Assembly (NCBI GenBank): GCA_013397075.1
Contig: VWZS01010864.1
Location: forward strand, 62,001 to 126,000
Reading direction: 5' to 3'
Length of the DNA: 64,000 nucleotides
Origin: Rhabdornis inornatus
Taxonomy: Eukaryota > Chordata > Aves > Passeriformes > Rhabdornithidae
Shown here: one piece after another, positions 23,241 through 35,149 of the stretch
Numbering within the stretch: position 1 is the stretch's first letter
How the letters are laid out: the number at the start of each line of letters is the position of its first letter
Made by a program: the position numbers and the translations under genes
The notes under the pieces: model-generated
Told to the model about the DNA's origin: nothing
What the model saw: the letters and a program-made list of their open reading frames with translations, nothing else
The model's database searches: none

Positions 23241-23619
23241 TGAAGGCATGCACATAGCCTGCTAGATTTCATATTAAAACATTGGCATTCCCTGACGGGC
23301 AGGAGAACGCCTCTTATCACAGAATTACCTCCACTCTGTACAGAAATCTGGCTGATACAAATAGTAGAAGGAGGAGAGGCATGGCCTCACTTTGGCAGCC
23401 TAGAAAGTGTATTAATAGCAGCATTATTATCAGAACTTCGGTCTCAGAGAAGATGACAAGAATTAAAATAAGTAGAGCTATTTGAAACGTTCTTGAGCAG
23501 ATTAGAGGCATACGAACGTGGAAAAGGCTGTTTTAGGATGGTTTTAAGAGTATAGACAAAGGGTAAGAAGGAGGAGCCTCTTGCTAGCCCGGTCTGTGTC
23601 GGTAAGTTCGACGTGACTG

Positions 23620-24021
23620 ATGCGGACATGGTGGCGCCCGCTCTGGGGGGGAGAAGGGGAGCAGCCCCCCCCCTGCCGCCCCCATTGTCCCCCCCCACCA
23701 CTGGTGGACCTGCCACCTCCACCTCTGCCTGCCGCGCCTGTGGTGGCAGCACCGGAGACAGCGGCATGGCCGCCACGGCCCCGGCCGCCCCGACGGCCCC
23801 GACGGCGGCGGGACGGGGCCAGGCCCGGCCCGGCAAGCGCCGGAGCTGGGGCTGTGCGCGCCAGGCCGCCCTTCGCCGAGGGAGCACCCGGGACCGGCGG
23901 AACAGACCCGGTTCAAAGTCAGCGGGCTGCCTCCCGTACAGATGGCTCCTCCGAAGATGAAACCGGGGATAAAGCTGCTGCAGCGACTGTAGTGAGAAGG
24001 AAAAGGGGAAAAGCAGCCTGA
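23620..24021 (+). pseudogene. GC-rich proline/arginine-rich frame, probable gag N-terminal region
   Basis: A 133-codon open frame rich in Pro, Arg and Ala, with runs such as LPPPPLPAAPV, ends in a charged segment (DGSSEDETGD) and a basic RRKRGKAA tail. Its GC content is far above the rest of the element. Position before the capsid-like text and the proline-rich make-up fit the matrix/p12 part of gammaretroviral gag. It could instead be a captured host CpG-rich exon. No late-domain motif is claimed. Confidence 0.45.
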
Positions 24022-24128
24022 GAGGCCACAGAAGAACCCAAGTAGCAAAACGAAGCTAAAAAGGAAGTATCAGAAAGGGAGGAGCCTGCCATAGAAGCGC
24101 CTTTAAGCCAAGCTGTTGGGAATCAAGG

Positions 24129-24881
24129 TATGATTTACATAAAAACACCGTTTTCCCTCAGCAGTGGAAACCCTCGGTTGGACGATAATAGAGGCAATCC
24201 AGAGAAAGTAGCTAATCTTGTTAGTAGGGCTATTAAGACACAAAACCCAGACTGGAGTGATCTGAGTGTAATGCTAGACACATGACTAGATGAAACAGAA
24301 AAAGAGATGGTTAATAAGGCTGCCATGTCTGCTGTAGAGATTCTTAATTACAGCTGGAAATCTTCAAGGGCTAGTTAACGATATTTTTCCCTTTAGCTGA
24401 CCCAGGGTGGGACCCTAATGTGGCAGAACAAATGGCAAAGTTAAAACGTTTTCAGAATTGGATACTACTTGGCCTAAAACATGCCATCCCTAAAGCAGTG
24501 AATTGGTCTAAATTATATGAAGGCACAAAACCTGAAACCCCTACAGACTCCTTTAATAGGCTTACAGAGGCTGCATGAAAATACACAAATCTGGACCTTA
24601 AGGCACTTGCAGAGCAGACCCACCTAGCTTATTTGTTTGTAGGCCAATCTGCAGATGACATAAAGAAAAAGCCACCAAAGATGGATGAAATACATGACAC
24701 AGGTAAGTTGTTGAATACAGTCTGGAAGGTTTATCAAAATAGAGATTCATCAAATAGGGATAGGCGTCAGCAGAATAAAAGGGGTGACCAGGGAAAGTCT
24801 TCTAATGTATTGAAAAGGAGTACTCCTCATCTAGACAAAGATCAATGTGCTATTGGCAAGAAAAGGGGAGGCTGGAAATGA
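24129..24881 (+). pseudogene. ERV gag capsid-nucleocapsid remnant
   Basis: Capsid-like text: YIKTPFSLSS near 24,135, NPDWSDLSVMLDT ending in a TGA at 24283-24285, then ADPGWDPNVAEQMAK near 24,400. A stretch GTKPETPTDSFNRL near 24,525 fits the retroviral major homology region spacing (G-x3-E-x5-F-x2-L), followed by a TGA near 24,577. The nucleocapsid zinc knuckle near 24,840-24,879 is damaged: DQCAIGKKRGGWK lacks the CCHC set. Frames change at least once. Confidence 0.75.
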
Positions 24882-24969
24882 GTGTCTGATGCTGTCAAAA
24901 AGGACACCTCCACTACCTGAATTAGCTGTGAATGGGAACTGACAGGGACCGGGACTATCCCCCCCAGCA

Positions 24970-25270
24970 GAACCTTCCAGTTGTAGCTAAGCTAGGGAAA
25001 GATGATGCTGAATTTTTGGTAAATATTGGAGAACGTATTCTACGTTAAATACTTCAAAAGGGAAACTGAGTCAAGATACTGTAAATGTGATCAGTGCTAC
25101 AGGGCCTTCATAGGGTCAGTGAAACAAGGCCTTTCTTCTGACCTTTAAAATTTAAGCTAGGAAGACACTGGATGACTCACCAATTCCTTTATCTGCCAAA
25201 CTCCCACAGCGATGATTGGGTAGGGATTTATTGGAGAAATTAGAAGCAAAAATTTCATTTTCCAAAGAAG
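24970..25270 (+). pseudogene. ERV protease remnant
   Basis: AKLGKDDAEFLVNIGE near 24,985-25,033 corresponds to the aspartic protease active-site region, but the expected D-T/S-G is N-I-G at 25022-25030, so the catalytic aspartate is lost. Several stops follow before the RT frame. Confidence 0.7.
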
Positions 25271-26317
25271 GTGCAAGTGAAAGTTATAATTCCTGAAACT
25301 AAATTTGTCAAAGCAGCTGCTCTTTTCATACAGGAGAATTATGGGGAAATTCCCGAAGAAGTTGAAGATGCTGTCATTCCAATAGTGTGGGCCAATGATT
25401 TTCCTGGGACATCCAAAAGAGCTGAGCCTGTTAGTATTACACTCAAATTAGGGGCTGCATGGGTAAGGCAGAAACAATACTGTTTGAAGTTAGAAGGCCA
25501 TAGGGGATTGGTATCTATAACAGAGAAGTTCTTTAAATTTGGTTTATTAGTGGATATGAATACAACACATCCATCCTTCCAGTGAAGAAGGCTGATTTTA
25601 AGAGTTATCGATTAGTGCAGGATTTAAGAGAACTTAACAAAGTAACAGAAGATATATACCCAATTGTAGCAAACCCCTACATTCTTTTGACCATGCTGAC
25701 AGATGAATTAGGGTGGTTCACTGTTTTAGATCTCAAGGATGCCATTTTCTGTATTCCTGTGCATAAGAATAGCCAAGAATTCTGCTTTTGATTGAGATAA
25801 TCCTGAGAACAGGAGGAAAACCCAGCTCATCTGTACAGTTCTACCCCAGGGATTCAAAAACAGCCCAACAGTATTTGGAAGCCAGCTTGCAAAGGAATTG
25901 GAGGAGTGAAAAAGACAAGAACCAGGAGAGGTTATTCTTTAATATGTTGATGATGTCTGAATTGCAGCTGGAACGCGAGGTGATGGCATTCAACTCACTG
26001 TAAGTCTGTTGTACCTTTTGGGACTAAGTGGGTATAGAGTCTCAAAAGAGAAAGCACAGGTTGCCAGGGAAACAGTAGTCTACTTGGGGCTAGAAATCTT
26101 CTGCGGGCATCGACCACTCAGCAGGGAACAGAAAGAAGTCATCAGCCGTCTTCCAGAGCCACACACTGTGACAGAGATGCAAGCCTTCCTGGGAATGGTA
26201 GGTTGGTACCATTTACGGATATCAAATTATGGACAACTGGTCAAACCTCTGTATGGAATCCTTAAGGCAGCCAAGAAGGGAACCATCATGTGGACAGAGA
26301 GGCGAGGGCTGCACTGA
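25271..26317 (+). pseudogene. ERV reverse transcriptase remnant
   Basis: Split over frames 25271-25585, 25582-25791 (KSYRLVQDLRELNKV, then WFTVLDLKDAIF), 25788-26003 and 26009-26317 (VVYLGLEI, MQAFLGMVGWYHL). The palm motif YVDD is at 25943-25954 but is read in a different frame from its surroundings and is followed at once by V and TGA. Motif order and spacing are those of gammaretroviral pol. Confidence 0.88.
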
Positions 26318-27240
26318 AACAGCTGAAACGTTCCTTGATGTCAGCCCCAGCTCTTGGGCTGCTGGACTTAACTAAGCCTTTTGATCTCTTTGCATATGAG
26401 CAACTGAATGTCACTCTGGGGATGCAGCACCTTGGGGATCAATGAAGGGCTGGGGCCTACTTTTCAAAACACCTAGACAATGTTAGTCAGGGGTGGCCTG
26501 GATGTTTGAAAGCTGTGGCAGCTACTGTCATCCTGACACAAGAGACCTGTAAATTCACCCTAGGGCAGCACAAATTTGAGTATGTGCCCCACGCAGTGAT
26601 CACTGTACTGGAATGAAAGGGGGACCCTGGCTATCTTCTAGCAGAATGCTTGAGTATCACTCCGTGTTATTGGAATGGGATGATGTTACTCTAAAAACAT
26701 CTGTTGTAAATCCTGCAATGGTTTTGTCATATATATTCATTTACAACATGCTTGAGCATGACTGTTTACAGACAATAGAAGAGGCCTATTCCAGCAGACC
26801 AGACCTGAAGGACGTGCCTCTGGAGAATCCAGACTGCGAACTGTATACAGATGGAAGTAGCTTCATGAGAAAGGGTAAGCAAATGACAGGCAGTGACAAC
26901 CATGGATAAGGTGTTTGAGGCAAAGACCTTGCCATCAGATGTATTATCACAGAAGGCTGAACTCACTGCGCTGTCAAGAGCTCTAGAACTGGGTGAGGAG
27001 AAGAAGGTGAATATATGGACTGATTCCAAATATGCCTTTAGTGTTGTCCATGCCCATGGAGCCATTTAGAAGGAGAGAGTACTACTAACTGCTCAAAGTA
27101 GTGAAATTTGGCATGCTGAACAGATCCTCATGCTCCTGCAGAGTATTTGGAAGCCTTCAGAGGTAGCTATTATGCATTGCAGAGGTCATAAAAAATGGAA
27201 AACGAGTCCCCAACTGGGAAAATTGCTTTGCTGATGAAAC
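26318..27240 (+). pseudogene. ERV connection and RNase H remnant
   Basis: The connection text (SAPALGLLDLTKPFDLF near 26,342) leads to RNase H: ELYTDGSS with its catalytic Asp codon at 26850-26852, ELTALSRALELG near 26,960, then IWTDSKYAFSVVHAHGAI ending in TAG (27067-27069), and the HCRGHKK segment near 27,176. Internal stops and shifts. Integrase (HHCC, DDE) is not seen downstream. Confidence 0.85.
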
Positions 27241-28330
27241 CTTGAGTCAGGGTTGGCCCCGTGATTTGCATGGGACTTTAGTCCAAAATGTATTCAAAGC
27301 TTTTAATAAGAACAATTACTGGATTTCTCCTCAACTGCCACCTTTAGATAGGAGTAGTAACTGGCCACTGATCGGCATTTTAATGGAAGCAAACCCTAGT
27401 GAAAGGTGGGAACAAGTCAGTAAGACTCTTCTGCTTTCTATACCCCTGAGCAGCCTAATGGAGCATGGGAATGATACAGTTGCCTGTGCAGTTATAAATG
27501 CCACAGAAAAGGCCATTCTTCCTTCACACTGCCATAAGACCAGATTCATGGAAAGAATAAGCCCAAGAACTGTGAGAAAAAGTGGAATTGACATCATGGA
27601 GACTAGTTCACCCACTCAGGACAGAGTGGTGTTGGATATGTGATGATAAGGCCTGGAAAATCCTGCCCATAGATAAAGCTCAGGTTTGTGCCCTTGAGCC
27701 TGTGATTCCAAATATAACAATATTTAATCATGCTGAAAATCCAGATGGGAGGAGGAAAAGATCTATTAACCTCCTCATTGAATCTCGTTGAATGTTTCCA
27801 TAGTATAATCAGAACTCTCATTTGCTCTTTCAGAATAGTCAGGCTGGAGAGGGCAGTTATAAACATCTCAGCCATTATCAAACATATTGAATGTATGATT
27901 CAAGACTGTAGATACAATTTTGGCCTTACAGGAAGAAGTCCATGGTCTGTCTCATGGTTGTGCAGAACAGAATAGCTCTCAGTGTCATACTGGCTGCACA
28001 AGAAGGTATATGTGCTATTATTAATACCACTTACTGTTCTTATGTGGACTAGAGTGGAAGAATTAAGAAGGTTTTGGCTGAAATTCGGGACCAGACTCAA
28101 ATTTTACATAAAGTAGCTTTCAGAAATAACACCTTAAACTTTGACTATATCTGTATTAGATAACCCTTACCTAATCGTTGCCAAACTGGGCCTGGATAAA
28201 AGAAGTGTTCCTAGCAGCTATAGTTATAGTTGGCATCTGTATAATAACTAGTGGGATAGCCGGTTGTGTAAACCGGTGCTGTGGTTAAATACAGAGTAGA
28301 GACTAGACAAGGTAGAGTCTTGTTAGTCTC
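27241..28330 (+). pseudogene. ERV envelope remnant (surface C-terminal part and transmembrane subunit)
   Basis: A CWIC (CXXC) motif at 27630-27641 and the RRKR furin-type cleavage site at 27750-27761 mark the end of the surface subunit. In the transmembrane part, QNRIALSVILAAQEG near 27,965-28,007 leads to C-x6-Y-C (28011-28037), where the first Cys of the expected CX6CC is Tyr. A TAG follows at 28050-28052. CXXC with CX6CC is the covalently linked gamma-type Env design. The surface N-terminal region is missing; several stops interrupt the rest. Confidence 0.82.
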
Positions 28331-28331
28331 T

Positions 28332-28346
28332 AAAAAAGGGGGGAAA
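28332..28346 (+). promoter_or_regulatory. ERV polypurine tract
   Basis: AAAAAAGGGGGGAAA immediately upstream of the LTR start, the plus-strand DNA priming site of retroviruses. It fixes the LTR start near the TG at 28350. Confidence 0.9.
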
Positions 28347-28349
28347 TTA

Positions 28350-28787
28350 TGCCATATTGACTTTTGTATTCTGTATTCTTTACACAAATATTTGTAGATC
28401 TGTAGTCTACTATTGTAACTTAACTTCAGTATTTTCCTGGGCAGAAGGACAAAACACATTCCAAAACCTCTATGCTATGGCTCTCCTTAGAAAGCAAGAT
28501 TGAGACCAGCTCTTCAAGACATATTTTTTATAAACAGAGTTTAGGCCTCATCTGAGGGGGAGGATTTAGAAGGTACTGGAGCTGGGGGGCATGACTTCAC
28601 CAGATATGCATCTAATTGGGATTCTTGACAGATATGCTAATTTGCAAAATCTATAAAAACTGTACACGCGTTATGCAGCGTGTGCATCTCCAGCCTTTTC
28701 CAGCTGATGAACTGTGTACCTAAGGATCCTTATATAAAGGTAACCCCTTTTTATCACCCTGTGTCTGGTTTATATTTCTAGGAACAG
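28350..28787 (+). mobile_element. ERV 3' LTR, about 438 bp
   Basis: Starts TGCCATATTGAC after the polypurine tract. It contains octamer-like ATGCTAAT/ATTTGCAA text (28,634-28,648), a TATAAAA box (28652-28658) and a T-rich U5. The end is set at ...TTCTAGGAACA by the CA rule and may be off by some bases. No second copy was found at the 5' side. Confidence 0.75.
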
Positions 28788-29699
28788 AGAAAAAGGCACC
28801 AGTACATGATAAAAGGATAGCAAAAAAATGAATAGCCAGAAGCAAAGTAGATCCCAGATTTTCACTGAGGAAACAATATCCTGAATCAAACAAGTCGTAT
28901 TTGCTTAGTAACATGGGAACTGATAACTGATGGTGACCTTTTACTAATAGTGATGAATGTAAATGTATAGTGAGTTACTCTCTTATGGGACGTGTGGCTG
29001 ATGTTTTCTCCAAACTGCGTTCTACTCCTTTCTAGGTGGTCTACATAAATAGAGGGAAGGATTTGATACGGCAGAGGGAAGGAAACATACCTGTAGAGAA
29101 AACTTCTGTGGTTGAAATACCTGTATTACACAGGTACAAAGCACACAGGGCTTTGCATCTGAATTTCTTCTACAACTACTGTCCATTAGGACTGGAATCA
29201 CAATGGTCTGGACACTAAAGAGAATTACAGAAAAAAGGAAATATACTCCTGAACTGTTTATGCTTGTGGTCTGTCCGTGTGCATGACAGAACAGATCTGG
29301 TGCTAAAGCATAAAAATATGCAACATAAACAGAGCAGTCAAATAGGACTGCTAATGGAGACAAAATGGGAATAGGAGATTACACAAACAGTAGGATCTAC
29401 ATTTTTAACACAGAATTCTAGCAACAAATAATACTCCCAGCTCAAAGCTAAAACTGGCTCTTCTCAGTTTGAAGTATTATATCCAATGTAAGCCTCCATG
29501 TAGGACTTGATAAATCTTTTGTGAAGACCATGGAGCTGGTTTTTTTCAATTCATAAAGGAAAAGGCAGAACAATAGTAATGATTAAGGTGAAAGAAGATT
29601 AGCTGAGCACATAAATAACAGGAAAATAGAATTAAAACTGCAGTTAAATTGAACTTCACTTGATCACTGAATCAATTAGCTTAATCAATCATCTAAGAT
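28788..29699. other. Intergenic DNA
   Basis: No supported gene or repeat; short open frames on both strands lack homology. Confidence 0.65.
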
Positions 29700-30110
29700 T
29701 ATCAAATCCAGCTTTTGGCCAGACACCACCCTGTCAAGTAAATCATGGCATAAAATGTCCCATCCAGTTTTCTCTTAAACACCTCCAGGGATGGATGACT
29801 CCACAACCTCTCCAGGAAGCTTGTTTCAGTGCTTAACAACTCTTTCTGTGAAGAAATTCTTCCTAATGTCCAACCTGAACCTCCCCTTGTGCATGCCTCA
29901 GATTGTCCTCTCATCCTAGTTGCCTGGGAGAAGAGGTCGACCTCACCTGGCTACAGCCTCCTTTCAGGTAGTTCTAGGAAGTGATAAGGTCACCCCTGAT
30001 TCTCTTTTTCTCCAGGCTAAGCAGCCACAGATCCCTCAGCTGCTCCTCAAATGACTTACCTCTAGACTCTTCACCAGCTTCATTGCCTTTCTCTAGACAA
30101 TGTAGGGAAC
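29700..30110 (-). mobile_element. CR1 3'-region fragment
   Basis: Plus-strand text such as CACCTCCAGGGATGGATGAC, CCACAACCTCTCCAGGAAGC and TTCTTCCTAATGTCCAACCT is the reverse complement of the CR1 3' region; so the element is on the minus strand. The tail end near 29,700 lacks the usual ATTCTATG repeats. Confidence 0.88.
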
Positions 30111-33100
30111 AGATAAATTGTGAATGACCTGAGGGTAAAAACAAATGTCATCATGAATCTTGGAGTGCTGTCTTTCTAATGACACAACAAAGTGGCATCA
30201 AAAATCAATCACTTTGGTTTACTGGTTTATTTTGCTGTGAACTATCACAAAGGAGCAATGTGATCCTTGAAAAGAGTGCAGGTAGATACTGTATTGGGGT
30301 CCTTGCAGAAGACAATTAATCTGAGGAGCTGATCTTGAAAAGGCCGCATTTCTTTTATTGGAACTTGCACTTGAGAATGCCATATGTTATTAATATGATT
30401 TGTAAATTACAACATATGTTTGAGAAAGGTAAAGTGTATAGGGATCAAGGGATGGAATGTATTGATCCTGACTGGGAGACCAGTGTACACTGCAACTAAC
30501 ATGGGATGGTGCAGGCAGCTGCCTGTGTACAGCTCTTGCTCAGCACGGCCATGATACCTCCTGCATGGACTTGCCCTTAAACAGACCTGTTTTCTTGTAA
30601 GGAAGTTAAAGATGACCTCAAATGACTGAAAGGGTAAGTTTCTTCCCCCAGACGGGATCTGCTCTGTGCAGTGTGCCATGGGAAAATCCATTGGGGCACT
30701 GTTCAGTGCTGTACAGAGTGCCCAGCACCTGAGAAGATGTAAGATGTTACTATCTATACCCCTCTTTTTAGCCTGTCTTTTTGAAGCAACCTTGTTAAGC
30801 CACTTGTTGTTGGGCCTTTCTCACTGAAATCTAGAAGGACCCCTGCACCAGTTCACTCTCACCTCACCCCACACCTCCAAGCAGAACAGATGGTATTTGG
30901 TGTTACCAGGCCAAAGAAATAGATGTTTACTTAACTACCTTTTGGAAATCAGAATGGTAAAAAAGGAAGATTATTTCATTGGAAGAATTTTGAATTCCAT
31001 AGAGAAACTTAAGGAGAAGTACCAATACATATATGATACACTAGAGAGAATTTTGACTTTTTTTTTGTTACAGTACTACTACGTTAAGGTTACCTAAAGA
31101 GACTAGCAGAGAGTCTTTATGAGAATGGGTATAACAACACTTGAAATAATCAGCACATTAGTATTTTTCAGCTGTTAAAATAATGAAAGCACAAAACTCC
31201 AAATAAAGATCAGCCTATGTGCAAAGACAGGCTTCTTTTTTCTGGAAAATAAGTAAGTCTTATTTAACAAAGAAATACTAATAAACAGATAAAAGTGCTT
31301 TGATCATGAGTACTGATGATCATCTTGAACTCAGAAATTATATATTATAGACAAATCTGGCCATTATGAGATTAAACACTTTCAGTGAAAAGTATTTGTA
31401 ATGTCAATCAGTATGTGGGTCAGAATTCTAATTCTTAAAAGTACTCTTTGTTACTTGTGATGGTAATAATGTAGAGGAACTAAAAAAGTAGATTTACAAG
31501 TAGTTATTTATTATAAGTTGCAGTGGGAGTTCCCGAATCACTTATTTGAATAAATAACAGCTTTTTGAAAGCTATCTGGAAAAGTAAATTAAATTATTCA
31601 TATGAATGTGCCAACATTTAGTAAGTTCTATGATCCACCAAATTCATTAAAGGGAACAAGATTAAGTGTATGCATACATAAACAATAAATCATGTCTTTG
31701 CATGGAAAACTTGGAAAATTATTGTATGTGAAAGTATACATTCTCATGCACATTATGCTATGAATGCCAAAAGCCTTGAGAGTACTGGAAAACAGCTTGG
31801 AAAACAGCTTAAACACTCTGGTTCTCTCCACTGTTAATAGCACATTACCAGAAATTTAAAATGGTATTTCTGTATTGTTAAATTTCTCTTCTATCTGACT
31901 GTTAGTTTTACCCATCAAAACAAAATTCAGGTTTTCCATCTTTTTGGATGGAAAAAACAGTAGGGGGAGCTCAAAGCTTTTTTTCTTTTTTTTTTTTCCT
32001 TGTAAATCTCAGATTTATGACTAATTTCTTAGCAGAAGCAGGTATTAATGACAAAAGTTTTCCCTCATAAATATAAGAGGTTTGAATATCCTATGTAATT
32101 TAAAATACAGCTACAATTACTCTCAATATGCAAACTAAAATTTAACCACTGTTTCTTCTGAAAATTTCCCAGTCTCTTCAAAGTTTTAGTTCTGTTAAAC
32201 ACTCTTTATTCTGGAGTAAAAAAATTATCTTCTTTCTCCTTAAATATATAACCATCAAAACAAAACCAAAGTTTTAGAGGATTTTTATTTAGATTCTATG
32301 TAAGGCAATGCAAACCCATAATTCAAAATCCAACCAGATAAGTAAGCAGTCCCATAGAAATATAGTACCCTGACAGCCCGCTTCGCAATTATACCCATAC
32401 CAGGATAATACATGGGTTTTAATCCAAATTGGTATTAAACAATCTTAGCACTCTATCCAATTCTCTGTATATGTCCAAAGCAGCATTTTCTAAGTGTTGA
32501 AAAGTCTCTATTTTCTGTCTCTTGGGACAAATTAAACAAATGTTATCCTTTTCCCTACTAATGAATTTCTGTAATTCCATGAAATATTATTATAGATTCA
32601 CCAATCTTCCTTAAGAGTATACAGCACTATCTAAATTCCATGTTAGCTGCAGGAGAATTTGACAAATAACAGCAATCACTGCACTGCTACTATTAGCTGT
32701 GCATCTCTGGCATGAGAATTTTTTCCATTTCTGCCCAAATTCAAGTTCACAAGTCATCCCGTACTGGCTCAGGAAATTATGTGGCCATCTGAGTTTATAA
32801 TTATATAAACTGAGGTTATAGGTATAACTAAAGTCAGTTAGCTAACTTTATATAACTAACTATAGCTGTAACTATAGTTAAAAAATGAGGCTTACAATTC
32901 AACCTACATTTTTACTTCAGTATGTAACTGAGTGCCTTGAATTCCTGCTTGATATTTCCTAAAGTATTAAGTGGAAGCCAATTATTTTTCTATCTTCCAA
33001 CTCAGTTTTCTCTGTAACTTTAAGTACTTCTATGGAAATACTACTTTTGTTAAGTATTTTTTATGGTTTTACATAAGACTTAATGAGGACCATTTTTTCT

Positions 33101-35072
33101 AAGTACCACAAGCTTTTCTAATAGATTTTCCTATAAAGAAAGAAAGATACCTCCTCTATTACTGCACTTCCACTTAGAGGAAAACACTGAACACCTGGTG
33201 TCTTAAGATCCTTCTCTGCATTCACTTTAAAACCATAAATACTTGAAACAGTCTCCTGATGGACTTCTGTTATGTTTTTAAATTATATATATATCAATAA
33301 AAATAATTTAATTGCTCATCTGAAAATGCAATTGACTAGGTCATAACTTTTATCATTATGTCACTTATCCCTCACACATTTCCTTATAATTGTCATTAGG
33401 AGATTTAGTAGTAATATGCGAAATACATTGATGCTCCTATTAATACAAGACATGAAGCATATACAAAGTACAGAATTAATTCCTGAAGCTTCTAAATTCT
33501 TGCATTTAATTTCTGTATAAATTGCATATTGAAAAGATAATTTTATGAAATACTGTTACGTGCATGTGGGTATTTATTTTCTGTTCAATCTTCACTGGAA
33601 AAATAATTTTTCACTTCACATACTAAACTTGGGTACAAGATTGTGAAAAGTATTGAAGAATGCTTTGATTTTGGATTAGTCTTCCATTATAAAATTATGG
33701 GCAATGAGATAGTTATCCATGGTCCTTCTAGTGACGTACTTTGGATTTGCAAGAAAATAACCTCAGCTGATGCACTCTTTGGATGATGGAAAGATTGATA
33801 AATAATACTTTTCCATGAAATACCAGAAGAGCTACCTCTGTCTGGGTAATGTGTAACTCTTGCTTCCCTGTCCTGTGACACAATGAGAACTGAGATGGGA
33901 ATGAGGGCCTATCAGTTTATGCTTTCTAATGGTTAGACTACTTCTGAAATAGCCACTGAACAAACTGGCAGAGTCACATGATTACAACGTGTAATGTCAA
34001 ATATCTTAAAGGGAGTTCAGGGTCTGACATTACTGTGTATGATAATGAAAAGCAGTGCAATTCCATTGAAAATTATAGACTTACTATGCTACGAAACTTA
34101 AATCAGAATTAGGAAGCATATATCTAAGAGTAGACTAGGGGAAGAGTAAAAGCTAGAATAGAATATTTGAGGTCTTAGATAAATAATCCAAACATACAAT
34201 GCCATTAACCCAGCAGAGCATGAGAAGTCCTACTGATGGCAAATGAACTAGACATTATACAAGGTCTCTCTAGGGTAATAAATATGTGTGATTATACATA
34301 TGAATAACTTACTTTGGACTTGCACAAAAAATAAGAAACCCATAAAGAGTAAAAGCTACCTTGTTAAAACTTCAAGAAGCTAAAAGAAAAATGTGCTTGA
34401 GTGTGACAAACATTATAAATGTACATAAAAGGTATTTTGACAGAAACAATAATTTTTCTATGATGCCAAAATACGAATTTATAATTTATGCCACGGCAGT
34501 AGAAGACTAGTATCCCCCATATTGTATCCTGGGCTGAACACTTAATCACAGGCTTTGCTGAAACTTTTGGGAGGAGATTTTAACCTATATAATGGTCAAA
34601 TAATAAAAATACTAACAAGCCTGGATCCATAATTGGCATCCATTTCATGGTAAAAGCAATACAATAGGACGAAAGTAATCAGAGAAACAACAGGTGCCAA
34701 TAGTGAAGACTTAAGTATTCCGTTTCAGTGAGTGGCCATATTACTGTAGTATCAGCTCATACTCTACCAATTTATTAATGCAATTTGTCATGTGGCTGTG
34801 TCAAGTGTGGTGAGATTTTTTGCTTTGCTCTGGGTTTTGGGTTTTTTTCAGGGTTGAAATTTATGATCCTGTTCCACCAGACTTGTGCAGAACAATACAG
34901 GAACAACTGGCTCGTGTAGGTGATCCAGCAGCTTATTCCCACAGAAGCGGTGGTCTGGATCACACTGTGCCTACCAGACGTTTTCCATGAGAAGGATTGA
35001 AGGGTCAACCGAAACTTTGTGAAAGACAATGCAAATCCTTAAACTAACAGCAAACTCTGGGAAAATACCCAG
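30111..35072. other. Intergenic DNA
   Basis: AT-rich with no recognised gene. At 32,795-32,882 overlapping short palindromes of TAACTA/TAGTTA text occur. Poly(T) runs at 31,978-31,998 and elsewhere. Confidence 0.6.
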
Positions 35073-35073
35073 T

Positions 35074-35096
35074 CAAGCAAGCAAGCAAGCAAGCAA
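35074..35096. repeat. (AAGC)n microsatellite
   Basis: Five tandem AAGC units just left of the isolated CpG-rich block. Confidence 0.95.
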
Positions 35097-35149
35097 CAAA
35101 CCCTAACGACCAAAAAAATTCCCACCCAACACAATGCTCCAGGATCAGT

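Larger units (their letters stand above)
23602..28787 (+). mobile_element. Gammaretrovirus-like (class I) endogenous retrovirus, defective
   Basis: Order on the plus strand: a GC-rich gag-like 5' part, gag capsid/nucleocapsid remnants, protease remnant, reverse transcriptase, RNase H, env (surface and transmembrane remnants), polypurine tract and 3' LTR. Total is about 5.2 kb against 8-9 kb for an intact provirus. Integrase was not found between RNase H (ends near 27,240) and env, and no 5' copy of the LTR was found. Stops and frame changes occur in every gene. The leftmost part and true 5' boundary are uncertain; a good splice donor (CGGTAAGT) is at 23600-23607. Confidence 0.9.

Noticed and set aside
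23632..23640. TGGCGCCCG, resembling the start of a tRNA-Lys primer binding site
   Set aside because: Only nine bases match, the following bases differ, no LTR end precedes it, and the element's other motifs are gamma-type. Probably chance in GC-rich DNA.
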